NCBI GenBank assembly: GCA_030740435.1
Contig: JASLXG010000233.1
Coordinates: 1 to 49,152 of the forward strand
DNA length: 49,152 bases
Origin: Alphaproteobacteria bacterium
GTDB taxonomy: Bacteria > Pseudomonadota > Alphaproteobacteria > UBA2966
Reading direction: 5' to 3'
Part shown: piece by piece, positions 40,880 through 49,152 of the stretch
How the letters are laid out: each line of letters opens with the position of its first letter
Numbering within the stretch: the first letter of the stretch is position 1
The notes under the pieces: generated by a model
What the model saw: the letters and a program-made list of their open reading frames with translations, nothing else
Told to the model about the DNA's origin: nothing
Databases searched by the model: none
Translations under genes and position numbers: made by a program

Positions 40880-42820
40880 ATGATCAACATTTACGCAGCC
40901 CTGGTTTTCCTGCCGCTGGCGGCGGCCATCGTGGCCGGCTTCTTCGGCCGCCTGATCGGCGACCGCGCGGCCATGCTGGTGACTTGTTTGGCGGTCACGC
41001 TGTCGGCCCTGATCTCGTTCCTGGTGCTCTACCAGGTCGGCTTGCAGGGCCGGGTCGAGATCGTCCATCTGTTTACCTGGATCGATAGCCAAGCCTTCGA
41101 GGTGAGTTGGGCGCTGCGCTTCGACCAGTTGACGGCGGTGATGCTGATCGTCGTCACCGGGGTTTCGGCGCTGGTGCATTGGTATTCCATCGGCTACATG
41201 TCGCACGACGGCTCCAAGCCGCGCTTCTTCGCTTATCTCTCGCTGTTCACCTTCATGATGTTGATGCTGGTGACGGCCGACAACTTCGTCCAGATGTTCT
41301 TCGGCTGGGAAGGCGTGGGGCTGTGTTCCTACCTGCTGATCGGCTTCTGGTACGACCGGCCCGCCGCCAACGCCGCCGCCATCAAGGCTTTCGTCGTCAA
41401 TCGTATTGGCGACTTCGGTTTTGCCCTGGGCATCATGGCCATCTTCCTGATCTTCCAGGCCGTGGACTTCGATACCGTCTTCGCCGCGGCCCCCGGTTTT
41501 GCCGGCAAGTCGCTCGACTTCCTGGGTACCGATGTCGATATTCTTACCTTGATCACGCTGTTGCTGTTCGTCGGTGCCATGGGCAAGTCGGCCCAGCTCG
41601 GCCTGCACACCTGGCTGCCCGACGCTATGGAGGGCCCGACGCCGGTGTCGGCGCTGATCCATGCCGCCACCATGGTGACGGCCGGTGTCTTCATGGTGGC
41701 GCGCTGTTCGCCGCTGTTTGAATACGCTCCCGTCTCGCTGGCCGTGGTCACCATCGTGGGAGCGCTGACGGCGGTGGTGACGGCGACCATCGGTCTGGTG
41801 CAGAACGACATCAAGCGGGTGATCGCCTATTCGACCTGCAGCCAGCTGGGCTACATGTTCTTCGCCGCCGGCGTCTCGGCCTATTCGGCCTCGATCTTCC
41901 ACTTGATGACGCACGGCTTCTTCAAGGCGCTCTTGTTCCTTGGTGCCGGCTCGGTCATCCACGCCCTTTCGGACCAGCAGGACATGCGCAAGATGGGCGG
42001 CCTTTATACGCTGTTGCCGCTGACCTACACGGTGATGTGGATCGGCAGCCTGGCGCTGGCCGGCATGCCCTTCTTCGCCGGCTTCTATTCCAAGGACATC
42101 GTGCTCGAGGCGGCCTATGCGGCCCATTCCCAGGTCGGTGGCTTCGCTTTCGTGATGGGCGTGATCGCTGCCTTCCTGACCGCTTTTTATTCCTGGCGCT
42201 TGCTCTTCATGACCTTCCACGGCAAGGCCCGGGCCTCGGAAAAAGTCATGGCCCATGCCCACGAGGCGCCCAAGGTGATGATGATCCCGCTTTTGCTGCT
42301 GGCCGTCGGCGCCATGTTCTCGGGCTTCTTGGCCTACGATCTGCTGGTCGGCGAGGGCAGCACTTTTTGGGGCGATTCGCTGCTGGTATTGCCGGCAAAC
42401 GACAGCGTCGCGGCGGCCCATCACGTGCCGCTTTGGGTCAAGATCCTGCCCACCGCCATCGGCCTCGCCGGCATCCTCCTGGCCTGGTGGTTCTACATCA
42501 AGCGCCCGGCCATCCCGGAGCGCCTGGCCGGCGCGCATCGCGAGCTGCATCTCTTCTTGCTCAACAAGTGGTACTTCGACGAGCTCTATGACTTTCTCTT
42601 GGTGCGTCCGGCCAAGTTCATCGGCTGGTCGCTGTGGCGCGGCGGTGACGGCCGCATCATCGACGGCTTCGGCCCCGACGGCGTGGCCGCCACGGTGTTG
42701 CGCACGGCGCGCCGCGCCGGCCGCATCCAAACCGGCTACGTCTACCACTACGCCTTCGCCATGATGGTCGGCTTGGTGCTGTTCGTTTCGTGGTCGCTTT
42801 ACCTGATGGTCGGGGGCTAG
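40880..42820 (+). CDS. nuoL: NADH-quinone oxidoreductase subunit L
   Basis: The 646-residue antiporter-like proton-pump subunit includes [19 protein letters not shown] (with the conserved Glu) near residue 140, the [20 protein letters not shown] lysine/proton channel segment near 240, and the long C-terminal amphipathic helix region ending [12 protein letters not shown] 40880 is preferred over an in-frame TTG at 40871. It follows nuoK after 5 bp. Confidence 0.97.
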   Translation: MINIYAALVFLPLAAAIVAGFFGRLIGDRAAMLVTCLAVTLSALISFLVLYQVGLQGRVEIVHLFTWIDSQAFEVSWALRFDQLTAVMLIVVTGVSALVHWYSIGYMSHDGSKPRFFAYLSLFTFMMLMLVTADNFVQMFFGWEGVGLCSYLLIGFWYDRPAANAAAIKAFVVNRIGDFGFALGIMAIFLIFQAVDFDTVFAAAPGFAGKSLDFLGTDVDILTLITLLLFVGAMGKSAQLGLHTWLPDAMEGPTPVSALIHAATMVTAGVFMVARCSPLFEYAPVSLAVVTIVGALTAVVTATIGLVQNDIKRVIAYSTCSQLGYMFFAAGVSAYSASIFHLMTHGFFKALLFLGAGSVIHALSDQQDMRKMGGLYTLLPLTYTVMWIGSLALAGMPFFAGFYSKDIVLEAAYAAHSQVGGFAFVMGVIAAFLTAFYSWRLLFMTFHGKARASEKVMAHAHEAPKVMMIPLLLLAVGAMFSGFLAYDLLVGEGSTFWGDSLLVLPANDSVAAAHHVPLWVKILPTAIGLAGILLAWWFYIKRPAIPERLAGAHRELHLFLLNKWYFDELYDFLLVRPAKFIGWSLWRGGDGRIIDGFGPDGVAATVLRTARRAGRIQTGYVYHYAFAMMVGLVLFVSWSLYLMVGG

Positions 42821-42822
42821 CC

Positions 42823-44331
42823 ATGAGCGACTGGCCGCTGCTCTCGATCGTCATTTTCCTGCCCCTGGTGGGCGCCGCTTTCATCCTGCTGGTGCGTGGC
42901 GAGGAGGAACTGGTGGCCCGCAACGCCCGCAACGTGGCGCTGTGGACGACGCTGATTACCTTCGTGGTGTCGCTGCTGCTGTGGACCGGCTTCGATAACT
43001 CGACGGCGGCCTTCCAGTTCGTCGAAAAGAAGGCCTGGATCAGCGAAGGCATCGCCTACCACCTGGGCGTCGACGGCATCTCGATGCTGTTCGTCATCCT
43101 CACCACCTTCCTGATGCCGCTTTGCATCCTGGCGTCGTGGCGCGCCATCGACACCCGGGTGAAGGAATACATGGTCGCTTTCCTGGTGCTCGAGACCACC
43201 ATGGTGGGGGTCTTCTGCGCGCTCGATTTCGTCGTCTTCTACCTCTTCTTCGAGGGCGGCTTGATCCCCATGTTCCTGATTATCGGCGTCTGGGGCGGCC
43301 CCCGCCGGGTCTACGCCACCTTCAAATTCTTCCTCTATACGCTGCTCGGCTCGGTGCTGATGCTGCTGGCCATCCTTTATATGTACCTGCAAGTCGGCAC
43401 CACCGATATCCCGACGCTGATGAACGCCGGCTTCGATCCCGCCTGGCAACGCTGGCTGTGGTTGGCGCTGTTTGCCGCCTTTGCCGTCAAGATCCCCATG
43501 TGGCCGTTCCATACCTGGCTGCCCGACGCCCATGTCGAGGCGCCGACGGCGGGATCGGTGGTGCTGGCGGCGGTGCTGTTGAAGATGGGCGCCTATGGCT
43601 TTTTGCGCTTTTCCATCCCCATGCTGCCCGACGCCACGGCCTACTTCACACCGCTCGTCTTTAGCCTCAGCGTGGTGGCCATCATCTACACCTCGCTGGT
43701 GGCCCTGATGCAGGAGGACATGAAGAAGCTGATCGCCTATTCCTCGGTCGCCCACATGGGCTTCGTGACCATCGGCATCTTCAGCTTCACCGTCCAGGGC
43801 GTCGAGGGCGGGCTCATCGTCATGCTCAGCCACGGCCTGGTGTCGGGGGCGCTGTTCCTGGTCGTCGGCGTGGTCTACGACCGTATCCACAGCCGCCTGA
43901 TCGAGCGTTACGGCGGGCTGGTGCACCGCATGCCGGTCTACGCCGCCACCTTCATGATCTTCACCCTGGCCAACGTCGGCCTGCCCGGAACCAGCGGTTT
44001 CGTCGGCGAGTTCCTGGTCCTGGTGGGCATCTTCCAGGTCAACACCTGGGTTGCCATGCTGGCCACCACCGGCATCGTGCTCAGCGCGGCCTATGCGCTC
44101 TGGCTCTATCGCCGGGTCATCTTCGGCACCCTGGAGAAGGCGGATCTGGCCGACATTCTGGACATGAACAAGCGCGAGATCCTGATCTTCGCGCCGCTGC
44201 TGGCACTGGTCATTTTGTTTGGCGTCTACCCGGCGCCGCTGTTGGACGTGATGCACGTCTCGGTGGCCCAGTTGATCGAGAACCACGAGGTGGCGCTGCG
44301 GGCCGCCGAAACCGCGTTGGCCGCACGCTAG
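42823..44331 (+). CDS. nuoM: NADH-quinone oxidoreductase subunit M
   Basis: The 502-residue antiporter-like subunit is marked by [20 protein letters not shown] (with the conserved Glu) near residue 140 and [20 protein letters not shown] near 227. [16 protein letters not shown] is also typical. ATG 42823 lies two bases after the nuoL stop. Fourteen hydrophobic helices are expected and the pattern is consistent. Confidence 0.97.
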   Translation: MSDWPLLSIVIFLPLVGAAFILLVRGEEELVARNARNVALWTTLITFVVSLLLWTGFDNSTAAFQFVEKKAWISEGIAYHLGVDGISMLFVILTTFLMPLCILASWRAIDTRVKEYMVAFLVLETTMVGVFCALDFVVFYLFFEGGLIPMFLIIGVWGGPRRVYATFKFFLYTLLGSVLMLLAILYMYLQVGTTDIPTLMNAGFDPAWQRWLWLALFAAFAVKIPMWPFHTWLPDAHVEAPTAGSVVLAAVLLKMGAYGFLRFSIPMLPDATAYFTPLVFSLSVVAIIYTSLVALMQEDMKKLIAYSSVAHMGFVTIGIFSFTVQGVEGGLIVMLSHGLVSGALFLVVGVVYDRIHSRLIERYGGLVHRMPVYAATFMIFTLANVGLPGTSGFVGEFLVLVGIFQVNTWVAMLATTGIVLSAAYALWLYRRVIFGTLEKADLADILDMNKREILIFAPLLALVILFGVYPAPLLDVMHVSVAQLIENHEVALRAAETALAAR

Positions 44332-44354
44332 GCGAAACCGGAGAACCGAATCCC

Positions 44355-45800
44355 ATGTCGCCTGCAATCGTTCCTGATCTGGCCCCGGCGCTGCCCGAGA
44401 TTTTCCTCGCCCTCGTGGCCATGGCGCTCCTCATGCTGGGCGCCTTCCGCGGCAACGGCGCCACCATGAGCGTCTCCTGGCTGGCCGTGGTGTCCTTCGT
44501 GGTGGCGGGTTTCCTGGTCGTCATGGGGCCGGACAAGGCGACGCTCACTTTCGCCGGCATGTTCGTGGTCGATCCCCTCTCGACTTTCCTCAAGATCCTG
44601 ATCCTGCTGGGCTCGGGTCTGGCCATCGTCATGTCGCTGGGGTATCTGCGCCGCGAGGGCATGGAGCGCTTCGAGTTTCCCATCCTGATCGTGCTGGCGA
44701 CGCTGGGCATGCTGATGATGGTCTCGGCCAGCGATCTGATCTCGCTTTACGTTGGCCTCGAGCTGCAAAGCCTGTCGCTCTATATCGTCGCCGCCTTCAA
44801 GCGCGATTCACAGCGCTCCTCGGAGGCCGGGCTCAAGTACTTCGTGCTCGGCGCGCTGTCGTCGGGCATCCTGCTCTACGGCGCTTCGCTGATCTACGGC
44901 TTTGCCGGCAGCACCAACTTCGCCGATCTGGGACGCCTGCTGGACCAGGGCGAGGCGCCGCTGGGCGTCGTCGTCGGACTGGTTTTCGTGCTCGCCGGCC
45001 TGGCTTTCAAGGTTAGCGCCGTGCCCTTCCACATGTGGACGCCCGACGTCTACGAAGGGGCGCCGACGCCGATCACCGCCTTCTTCGCCGTGGCCCCCAA
45101 GATCGCCGCGCTCGGGCTATTCCTGCGTACCATGCTCGATCCCTTCGCAACCATGGTGCACGACTGGCAGCAGATCGTGGTGCTGGTCTCGGTGCTGTCG
45201 ATGGTGCTGGGCGCCTTCGCCGCCATCGGCCAGTCGAACATCAAGCGCCTGATGGCCTACTCGTCGATCGGCCACATGGGCTATGCCCTGGTGGGCCTGG
45301 CCGCCGGCACGCCCGAGGGCCTGCGCGGCGTGCTGATCTACCTCACCATCTATCTCGCCATGAACGTCGGTGCCTTCGCCGTCATCCTCAACATGCGCCG
45401 CGAGGGTGCCATGGTGGAAGAGATCGACGACCTGGCCGGCCTGGCCCGCAACAACCCGATGCTGGCGCTGGCCATGGCCATCTTCCTCTTTTCCCTGGCC
45501 GGCGTGCCGCCGCTGGCCGGCTTCTTCGGCAAGTTCTACATCTTCATGGCGGCTCTGAACGCCGGCCTCTACACCTTGGCGGTGATCGGCGTACTGGCCA
45601 GCGTGGTGGGCGCCTACTACTACGTGCGCATCGTCAAGATCATGTACTTCGACGACCCGGCCGAGCCCTTCGAAGGACCGTTGGGCCCCGCCATGGGGTC
45701 CATTCTCGCGCTCAGCAGCATCTTTACGCTACTCTTCTTCGTCTATCCGGTGCCGCTCCTGGCCGGTGCCCAAAGTGCCGCCCAGGCGCTGTTTCCGTGA
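44355..45800 (+). CDS. nuoN: NADH-quinone oxidoreductase subunit N
   Basis: The 481-residue third antiporter-like subunit has [20 protein letters not shown] (with the conserved Glu) near residue 132, [20 protein letters not shown] near 223 and [16 protein letters not shown] near 299. CGGAGAA lies nine bases before ATG 44355. Its TGA overlaps the GTG start of the biotin ligase gene, so the next gene is translationally coupled to complex I. Confidence 0.97.
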   Translation: MSPAIVPDLAPALPEIFLALVAMALLMLGAFRGNGATMSVSWLAVVSFVVAGFLVVMGPDKATLTFAGMFVVDPLSTFLKILILLGSGLAIVMSLGYLRREGMERFEFPILIVLATLGMLMMVSASDLISLYVGLELQSLSLYIVAAFKRDSQRSSEAGLKYFVLGALSSGILLYGASLIYGFAGSTNFADLGRLLDQGEAPLGVVVGLVFVLAGLAFKVSAVPFHMWTPDVYEGAPTPITAFFAVAPKIAALGLFLRTMLDPFATMVHDWQQIVVLVSVLSMVLGAFAAIGQSNIKRLMAYSSIGHMGYALVGLAAGTPEGLRGVLIYLTIYLAMNVGAFAVILNMRREGAMVEEIDDLAGLARNNPMLALAMAIFLFSLAGVPPLAGFFGKFYIFMAALNAGLYTLAVIGVLASVVGAYYYVRIVKIMYFDDPAEPFEGPLGPAMGSILALSSIFTLLFFVYPVPLLAGAQSAAQALFP

Positions 45801-46558
45801 GTTCTAGCCTGCATCTCGACCCTTTCTTCCAGCTTTTCGCCCACGACAGTCTGGGCAGCACCAACGACGAGGTCCGCCGCCTGGCCGCGGCCGGCGAGGA
45901 GGCCGGAGTGCTGGTCTGGGCCCGCGAGCAGACGGCCGGCCGGGGCCGGCGCGGCCGGCACTGGGTATCGGGGCGGGGCAATCTTTTCTGCTCTCTGTTG
46001 CTGCGGCCCGATTGCCCGCCGGCCCAGGCCAATCAGCTCTCATTCGTGGCGGCGCTGGCGGTGGCCGGGGCGCTGGGAGAGCTGCTGGAGGTGCCGGAGA
46101 TCGACCTCAAATGGCCAAACGACGTGCTCATCAGCGATGCCAAGATCGCCGGCATCCTGCTGGAATCGAAAATTGCGCCCGCCGGCCCGGTCGACTGGGT
46201 CATCATCGGCACCGGCATCAACGTCGAACACCACCCTGTTGATCCGGAACGGCCGGCCACCTCGCTCCGCGCCGAGGGCTCGGGGGCCGAGGTGGAAGCC
46301 GTGCTGGAAAACTATTCGAAGCACCTGCTGGGCTGGTTGCGGCGCTGGCGGGAAGAAGGCTTTGCCCCGGTGCGCGAGGCTTGGCTGGCCGACTGCCGCG
46401 GCCAGGGCCGCCGCATCGAGATGCGGCTGGGCGATCGGACATTGACCGGCATTTTCGAGACCGTCGACCCCGGCGGTGCCCTGATCCTGGCCGACGACGA
46501 CGGCCAGCGCCACAGCGTCGGTTCCGGCGAGATGGTGCGAACACATTTGCCAACCTGA
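45797..46558 (+). CDS. birA: Biotin-[acetyl-CoA-carboxylase] ligase (no DNA-binding domain)
   Basis: The 253-residue ligase attaches biotin to the AccB carrier protein. [13 protein letters not shown] near residue 46 is the biotinyl-AMP loop, [10 protein letters not shown] near 104 and KIAGILLE near 117 are the catalytic core. There is no N-terminal helix-turn-helix, so it is a class I enzyme that does not repress biotin genes. GTG 45797 overlaps the nuoN stop (GTGA). Its position after nuoN is conserved in Alphaproteobacteria. Confidence 0.93.
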   Translation: MSSSLHLDPFFQLFAHDSLGSTNDEVRRLAAAGEEAGVLVWAREQTAGRGRRGRHWVSGRGNLFCSLLLRPDCPPAQANQLSFVAALAVAGALGELLEVPEIDLKWPNDVLISDAKIAGILLESKIAPAGPVDWVIIGTGINVEHHPVDPERPATSLRAEGSGAEVEAVLENYSKHLLGWLRRWREEGFAPVREAWLADCRGQGRRIEMRLGDRTLTGIFETVDPGGALILADDDGQRHSVGSGEMVRTHLPT

Positions 46559-46568
46559 CGAGGCCGCC

Positions 46569-47357
46569 ATGCTGCTAGCCATCGACGCCGGCAATACCAA
46601 CACCGTCTTCGCCGTCTACCGCGGCGACGACGTTCTTGGTCAATGGCGGGCCGCTACCAACGCCGCGCGCACGGCCGACGAGTACGCCGTCTGGCTGTCG
46701 CAGCTCATGGCGCTCAAGGATCTGGCCCGCGAGGATGTGATTGACGCCATCATCTCGACGGTGGTGCCGCAGGCGCTATTCAGCCTGCGCACCCTTTGCC
46801 GCAACTACTTCGACTGCGAGCCGCTGGTGGTGGGCCAGGGCGTCGAGCTGGGCCTCGAGGCCCTGGTCGACAACCCGGCCGAGGTCGGCTCGGACCGCCT
46901 GGTCAACGCCGTGGCGGCCCATCAAAGCTATCCCGGGCCCTTGATCCTGATCGACTTCGGCACCGCCACCACCTTCGACGTGGTCGACGCCGCGGGCAAC
47001 TTCCGCGGCGGCGCCTTTGCGCCCGGCATCAATCTCAGCCTCGAAGCGCTGCATTCGGCAGCCGCTGCTCTGCCGCGCATCGCGGTTGCGCGTCCGACCG
47101 AGGTCATCGGCCGCAACACCGTGGCCTGCATGCAGTCGGGGGTCTACTGGGGCTACGTCAGCCTGATCGAGGGTATCGTCGGGCGCATCAAGCAGGAATA
47201 TCGCGCCACCATCGACGATAGCGACATGACCGTGGTCGCCACCGGCGGTCTGGCGCCACTCTTTGCCGACGGCACCGAGGTCATCCAGCACGTCGACGCC
47301 GAATTGACGCTGCGCGGCCTGGTGGCGCTTCACCGCCACAACCGGGCCACAGAATGA
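46569..47357 (+). CDS. coaX: Type III pantothenate kinase
   Basis: The 262-residue kinase performs the first step of CoA synthesis. [17 protein letters not shown] holds the phosphate-1 Asp, [20 protein letters not shown] near residue 130 is the second ASKHA motif, and [12 protein letters not shown] lines the pantothenate site. ACGAGG lies before ATG 46569. Its stop overlaps the RNase J start by 4 bp (ATGA). Confidence 0.95.
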   Translation: MLLAIDAGNTNTVFAVYRGDDVLGQWRAATNAARTADEYAVWLSQLMALKDLAREDVIDAIISTVVPQALFSLRTLCRNYFDCEPLVVGQGVELGLEALVDNPAEVGSDRLVNAVAAHQSYPGPLILIDFGTATTFDVVDAAGNFRGGAFAPGINLSLEALHSAAAALPRIAVARPTEVIGRNTVACMQSGVYWGYVSLIEGIVGRIKQEYRATIDDSDMTVVATGGLAPLFADGTEVIQHVDAELTLRGLVALHRHNRATE

Positions 47358-49021
47358 ACCCTATGAGATCTGATCCTGCCGACCTGGTCTTGCTGCCGCT
47401 GGGTGGTTGCGGCGAGATCGGCATGAACACGAGCCTCTATGGCCATGCCGGCAAGTGGCTGATGGTCGATCTGGGTCTGACCTTTGCCGACGAACGCCAG
47501 CCTGGCATCGACCTGATCGTGCCCGATCCCGGCTTCATCAGCGAACGCCGCCACGATTTGCTGGCCATCGTGCTGACTCATGCCCACGAAGACCACCTGG
47601 GGGCGGTTCCCTACCTTTGGCCCAGGTTGGGCTGCCCGGTTTATGCCTCGCCCTTCGCCGCCAACCTCTTGAGCCGCAAACTCGACGAGGTGGGGCTTCT
47701 GGAAGAGGTGCCGCTGCACGTCATCACGGCTGGCCAGCGGCTGGAGCTCGGGCCCTTCACCATCGATTTTCTCGGCGTCACGCATTCCATTCCCGAGGCC
47801 AGCTCGTTGGCCATTCACACCAGCGCCGGCAGCGTCGTCCACTCGGGCGATTGGAAGCTCGACCCGGGACCGGTGGTGGGGCCGCTGACCGACGCCGCCG
47901 GCTTTGCCGCCCAGGCCAAGAACGCCCCGGCCCTGGTCTGCGATTCGACCAACGTCCTGCAGCCCGGCCGTTCGGGTTCCGAGGCCGACTTGCGCTCCAG
48001 CCTACTTGAGATCATGAGCGGGCACCCGGGCCGTATCGCCGTCACCACCTTCGCCTCCAACGTCGCCCGCATCGAGACCGTGGCCCGGGTGGCGGCCGAG
48101 CTCGACCGCCACCTCATCCTGGCCGGCAGGGCGCTGAGAAGGAACAGCGAGGCGGCGCGTGAGTGCGGCTATTTGGGCGATTTGCCGGAGATCCTCAGCG
48201 AGGACGATTTCGCCCACCTGCCGCCGGACCGGGTGCTGCTCATGTGCAGCGGCTGCCAGGGCGAGCCCCGCGGCACCATGACGCGTGTGGCCCAGGGCAG
48301 CCATCCGCGGCTCTACCTCGATCCCGGCGACCTGGCGGTGTTTTCCTCCAAGATCATTCCCGGCAACGAACTCGCCATCGGCCGCGTGCACAACGACCTG
48401 GTGCTGGCCGGCGTCGAGGTGATCAGCGAAAAGGACGCTTTCGTCCACGTCTCCGGCCATCCCGCACGTGACGAGGTTGCCGAGCTCTACGGCTGGCTCA
48501 AACCCTCCCTGGCGGTGCCGGTGCATGGCGAGGCCCGGCATCTGGAATCCCACGTTCGCCTGGCGCGATCGCTGGGCGTGCCCGAAGCGGTGATGATCGC
48601 CAACGGCGACATGCTGCGCCTGGCGCCGGGCCCGGCCGAGGTCGTCGAGCGGGTGCCGGTGGGGCGCCTCTTGGTGGAAGGCGACAACCTGGTGCCCGAG
48701 GGTGGCCAGGCATTAAGTGCGCGGCGCAAGATCATGTTCAATGGTCTGATTACCGTCACCCTGGTGATCGACGCCGTCGGCAGCGTCTTGGCGCCACTCA
48801 GGGTAGGCAACTTTGGAGCCTTCGATGCCATCATCGAGCCCGATTTGCCGGCCGCCCTCGAGGCGGCGGCCGAAGGCGCGCTGGACAAGCTTTCGCGCCA
48901 GCGCCGGCGCGACGACGAGGCGCTGGCCGAGGCCGTGCGCGTGGCCGTGCGCCGGGCCGCCCGGGCGGCCAGCGGGCGGCGACCGCTGGTCAAGGTCGAG
49001 GTGGTGCGTCTGGCGGGCTAG
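47354..49021 (+). CDS. rnj: Ribonuclease J
   Basis: The 555-residue beta-CASP metallo-nuclease has [11 protein letters not shown] (His76, His78, Asp80, His81), HSGDWKLD as the later metal motif, [10 protein letters not shown], the [13 protein letters not shown] segment of the beta-CASP domain, and [10 protein letters not shown] with PVHGEARHL near the end. It would act in RNA maturation and decay as endo- and 5'-exonuclease. ATG 47354 overlaps coaX (ATGA); an internal Met four codons later is possible. The stop TAG (49019-49021) is part of the CTAG at which the right IS copy begins. Confidence 0.95.
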   Translation: MNPMRSDPADLVLLPLGGCGEIGMNTSLYGHAGKWLMVDLGLTFADERQPGIDLIVPDPGFISERRHDLLAIVLTHAHEDHLGAVPYLWPRLGCPVYASPFAANLLSRKLDEVGLLEEVPLHVITAGQRLELGPFTIDFLGVTHSIPEASSLAIHTSAGSVVHSGDWKLDPGPVVGPLTDAAGFAAQAKNAPALVCDSTNVLQPGRSGSEADLRSSLLEIMSGHPGRIAVTTFASNVARIETVARVAAELDRHLILAGRALRRNSEAARECGYLGDLPEILSEDDFAHLPPDRVLLMCSGCQGEPRGTMTRVAQGSHPRLYLDPGDLAVFSSKIIPGNELAIGRVHNDLVLAGVEVISEKDAFVHVSGHPARDEVAELYGWLKPSLAVPVHGEARHLESHVRLARSLGVPEAVMIANGDMLRLAPGPAEVVERVPVGRLLVEGDNLVPEGGQALSARRKIMFNGLITVTLVIDAVGSVLAPLRVGNFGAFDAIIEPDLPAALEAAAEGALDKLSRQRRRDDEALAEAVRVAVRRAARAASGRRPLVKVEVVRLAG

Positions 49022-49152
49022 GGTCCGTTGACAATTAACGCAAATCAATGATGGTGGCGACGAGGCTCAAGTTTGCGGCATAGCTTGTGTCGGTTTTGTC
49101 GTAGCGCGTAGCAATGCCCCGGAATTCCTTGATCTTGGCGAAATAGTTCTCG
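49018..49152 (-). mobile_element. IS5-family insertion sequence, 3' end (right copy, truncated by window)
   Basis: The reverse complement of this stretch is identical to 6-140. The element end reads GGGTCCGTTGACAATT going inward, directly after CTA of CTAG. It interrupts the usual gene order downstream of rnj. Confidence 0.85.
49035..49152 (-). CDS. IS5-family transposase, C-terminal fragment (partial)
   Basis: Read on the minus strand, the open frame comes from beyond the window edge and ends at TAA (49037-49035) with the same residues as the left copy (NYFAKIKEFRGIATRYDK, then YAANLSLVATIIDLR). The gene is cut by the window, so completeness is unknown. Perfect identity with the other copy implies recent transposition or that both ends derive from one repeat collapsed during assembly. 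Confidence 0.82.
   Translation of the reverse strand, partial: ENYFAKIKEFRGIATRYDKTDTSYAANLSLVATIIDLR

Overview
The window is G+C-rich (about two thirds by eye), with GTG/TTG starts, tightly overlapping genes, RpoD-type promoters whose -10 box reads TAGACT, and two gene orders typical of Alphaproteobacteria: tig-clpP-clpX-lon-hupB-tRNA-Val and nuoABCDEFGHIJKLMN-birA-coaX-rnj. This suggests a Rhodospirillales-like alphaproteobacterium. Genes for methylated amines, acyl-CoAs and malonyl-CoA fit a free-living, possibly marine, heterotroph. The genus cannot be told from the sequence.

Layout. (1) Both window ends are the same IS5-family insertion sequence end in opposite orientation, identical over 135 bp. 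Each abuts a CTAG that supplies the stop codon of the neighbouring gene. (2) 0.1-5.7 kb: a CoA-transferase and a dimethylglycine/sarcosine-dehydrogenase-like flavoprotein (minus strand) diverge from an MttB-family methyltransferase; a 267-bp nested palindrome lies between them. (3) 5.7-9.5 kb: a four-gene acyl-CoA-type catabolic operon (metallo-beta-lactamase-fold hydrolase, crotonase, nitronate monooxygenase-like flavoprotein, HSDL2-like SDR) behind a palindromic operator that overlaps its promoter. (4) 9.5-19.2 kb: a second nested palindrome filling the gap between two stop codons, an aldo/keto reductase, an ACP-ligase-acyltransferase fusion, a leucine-dehydrogenase-like enzyme, an unknown protein, an amidase, a methyltransferase and NAD(P)HX repair (nnr). 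(5) 19.2-21.5 kb: an AT-rich island with a small unknown gene whose ribosome-binding site lies in a hairpin, then malonyl-CoA decarboxylase and tRNA-Leu. (6) 21.6-28.5 kb: protein quality control (trigger factor with a Lys/Ala/Pro tail, ClpP, ClpX, Lon behind a sigma-32-like promoter), HU and tRNA-Val. (7) 28.5-31.5 kb: Nudix, NTF2-like and TPP-enzyme genes between tRNA-Val and tRNA-Asp, with repeats near them. (8) 31.8-45.8 kb: complete respiratory complex I (14 subunits), in which nuoE and nuoF run together in one open frame, apparently through a single extra base. (9) 45.8-49.0 kb: biotin ligase, type III pantothenate kinase and RNase J, translationally coupled to the nuo genes or to each other.

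The most unusual items are the two ~265-bp three-way-junction palindromes (divergent in sequence but sharing architecture and internal motifs), a related half-arm, the nuoE/nuoF frame fusion, and the IS insertions at CTAG stop codons. No CRISPR array, phage, toxin-antitoxin pair or defence island was seen.
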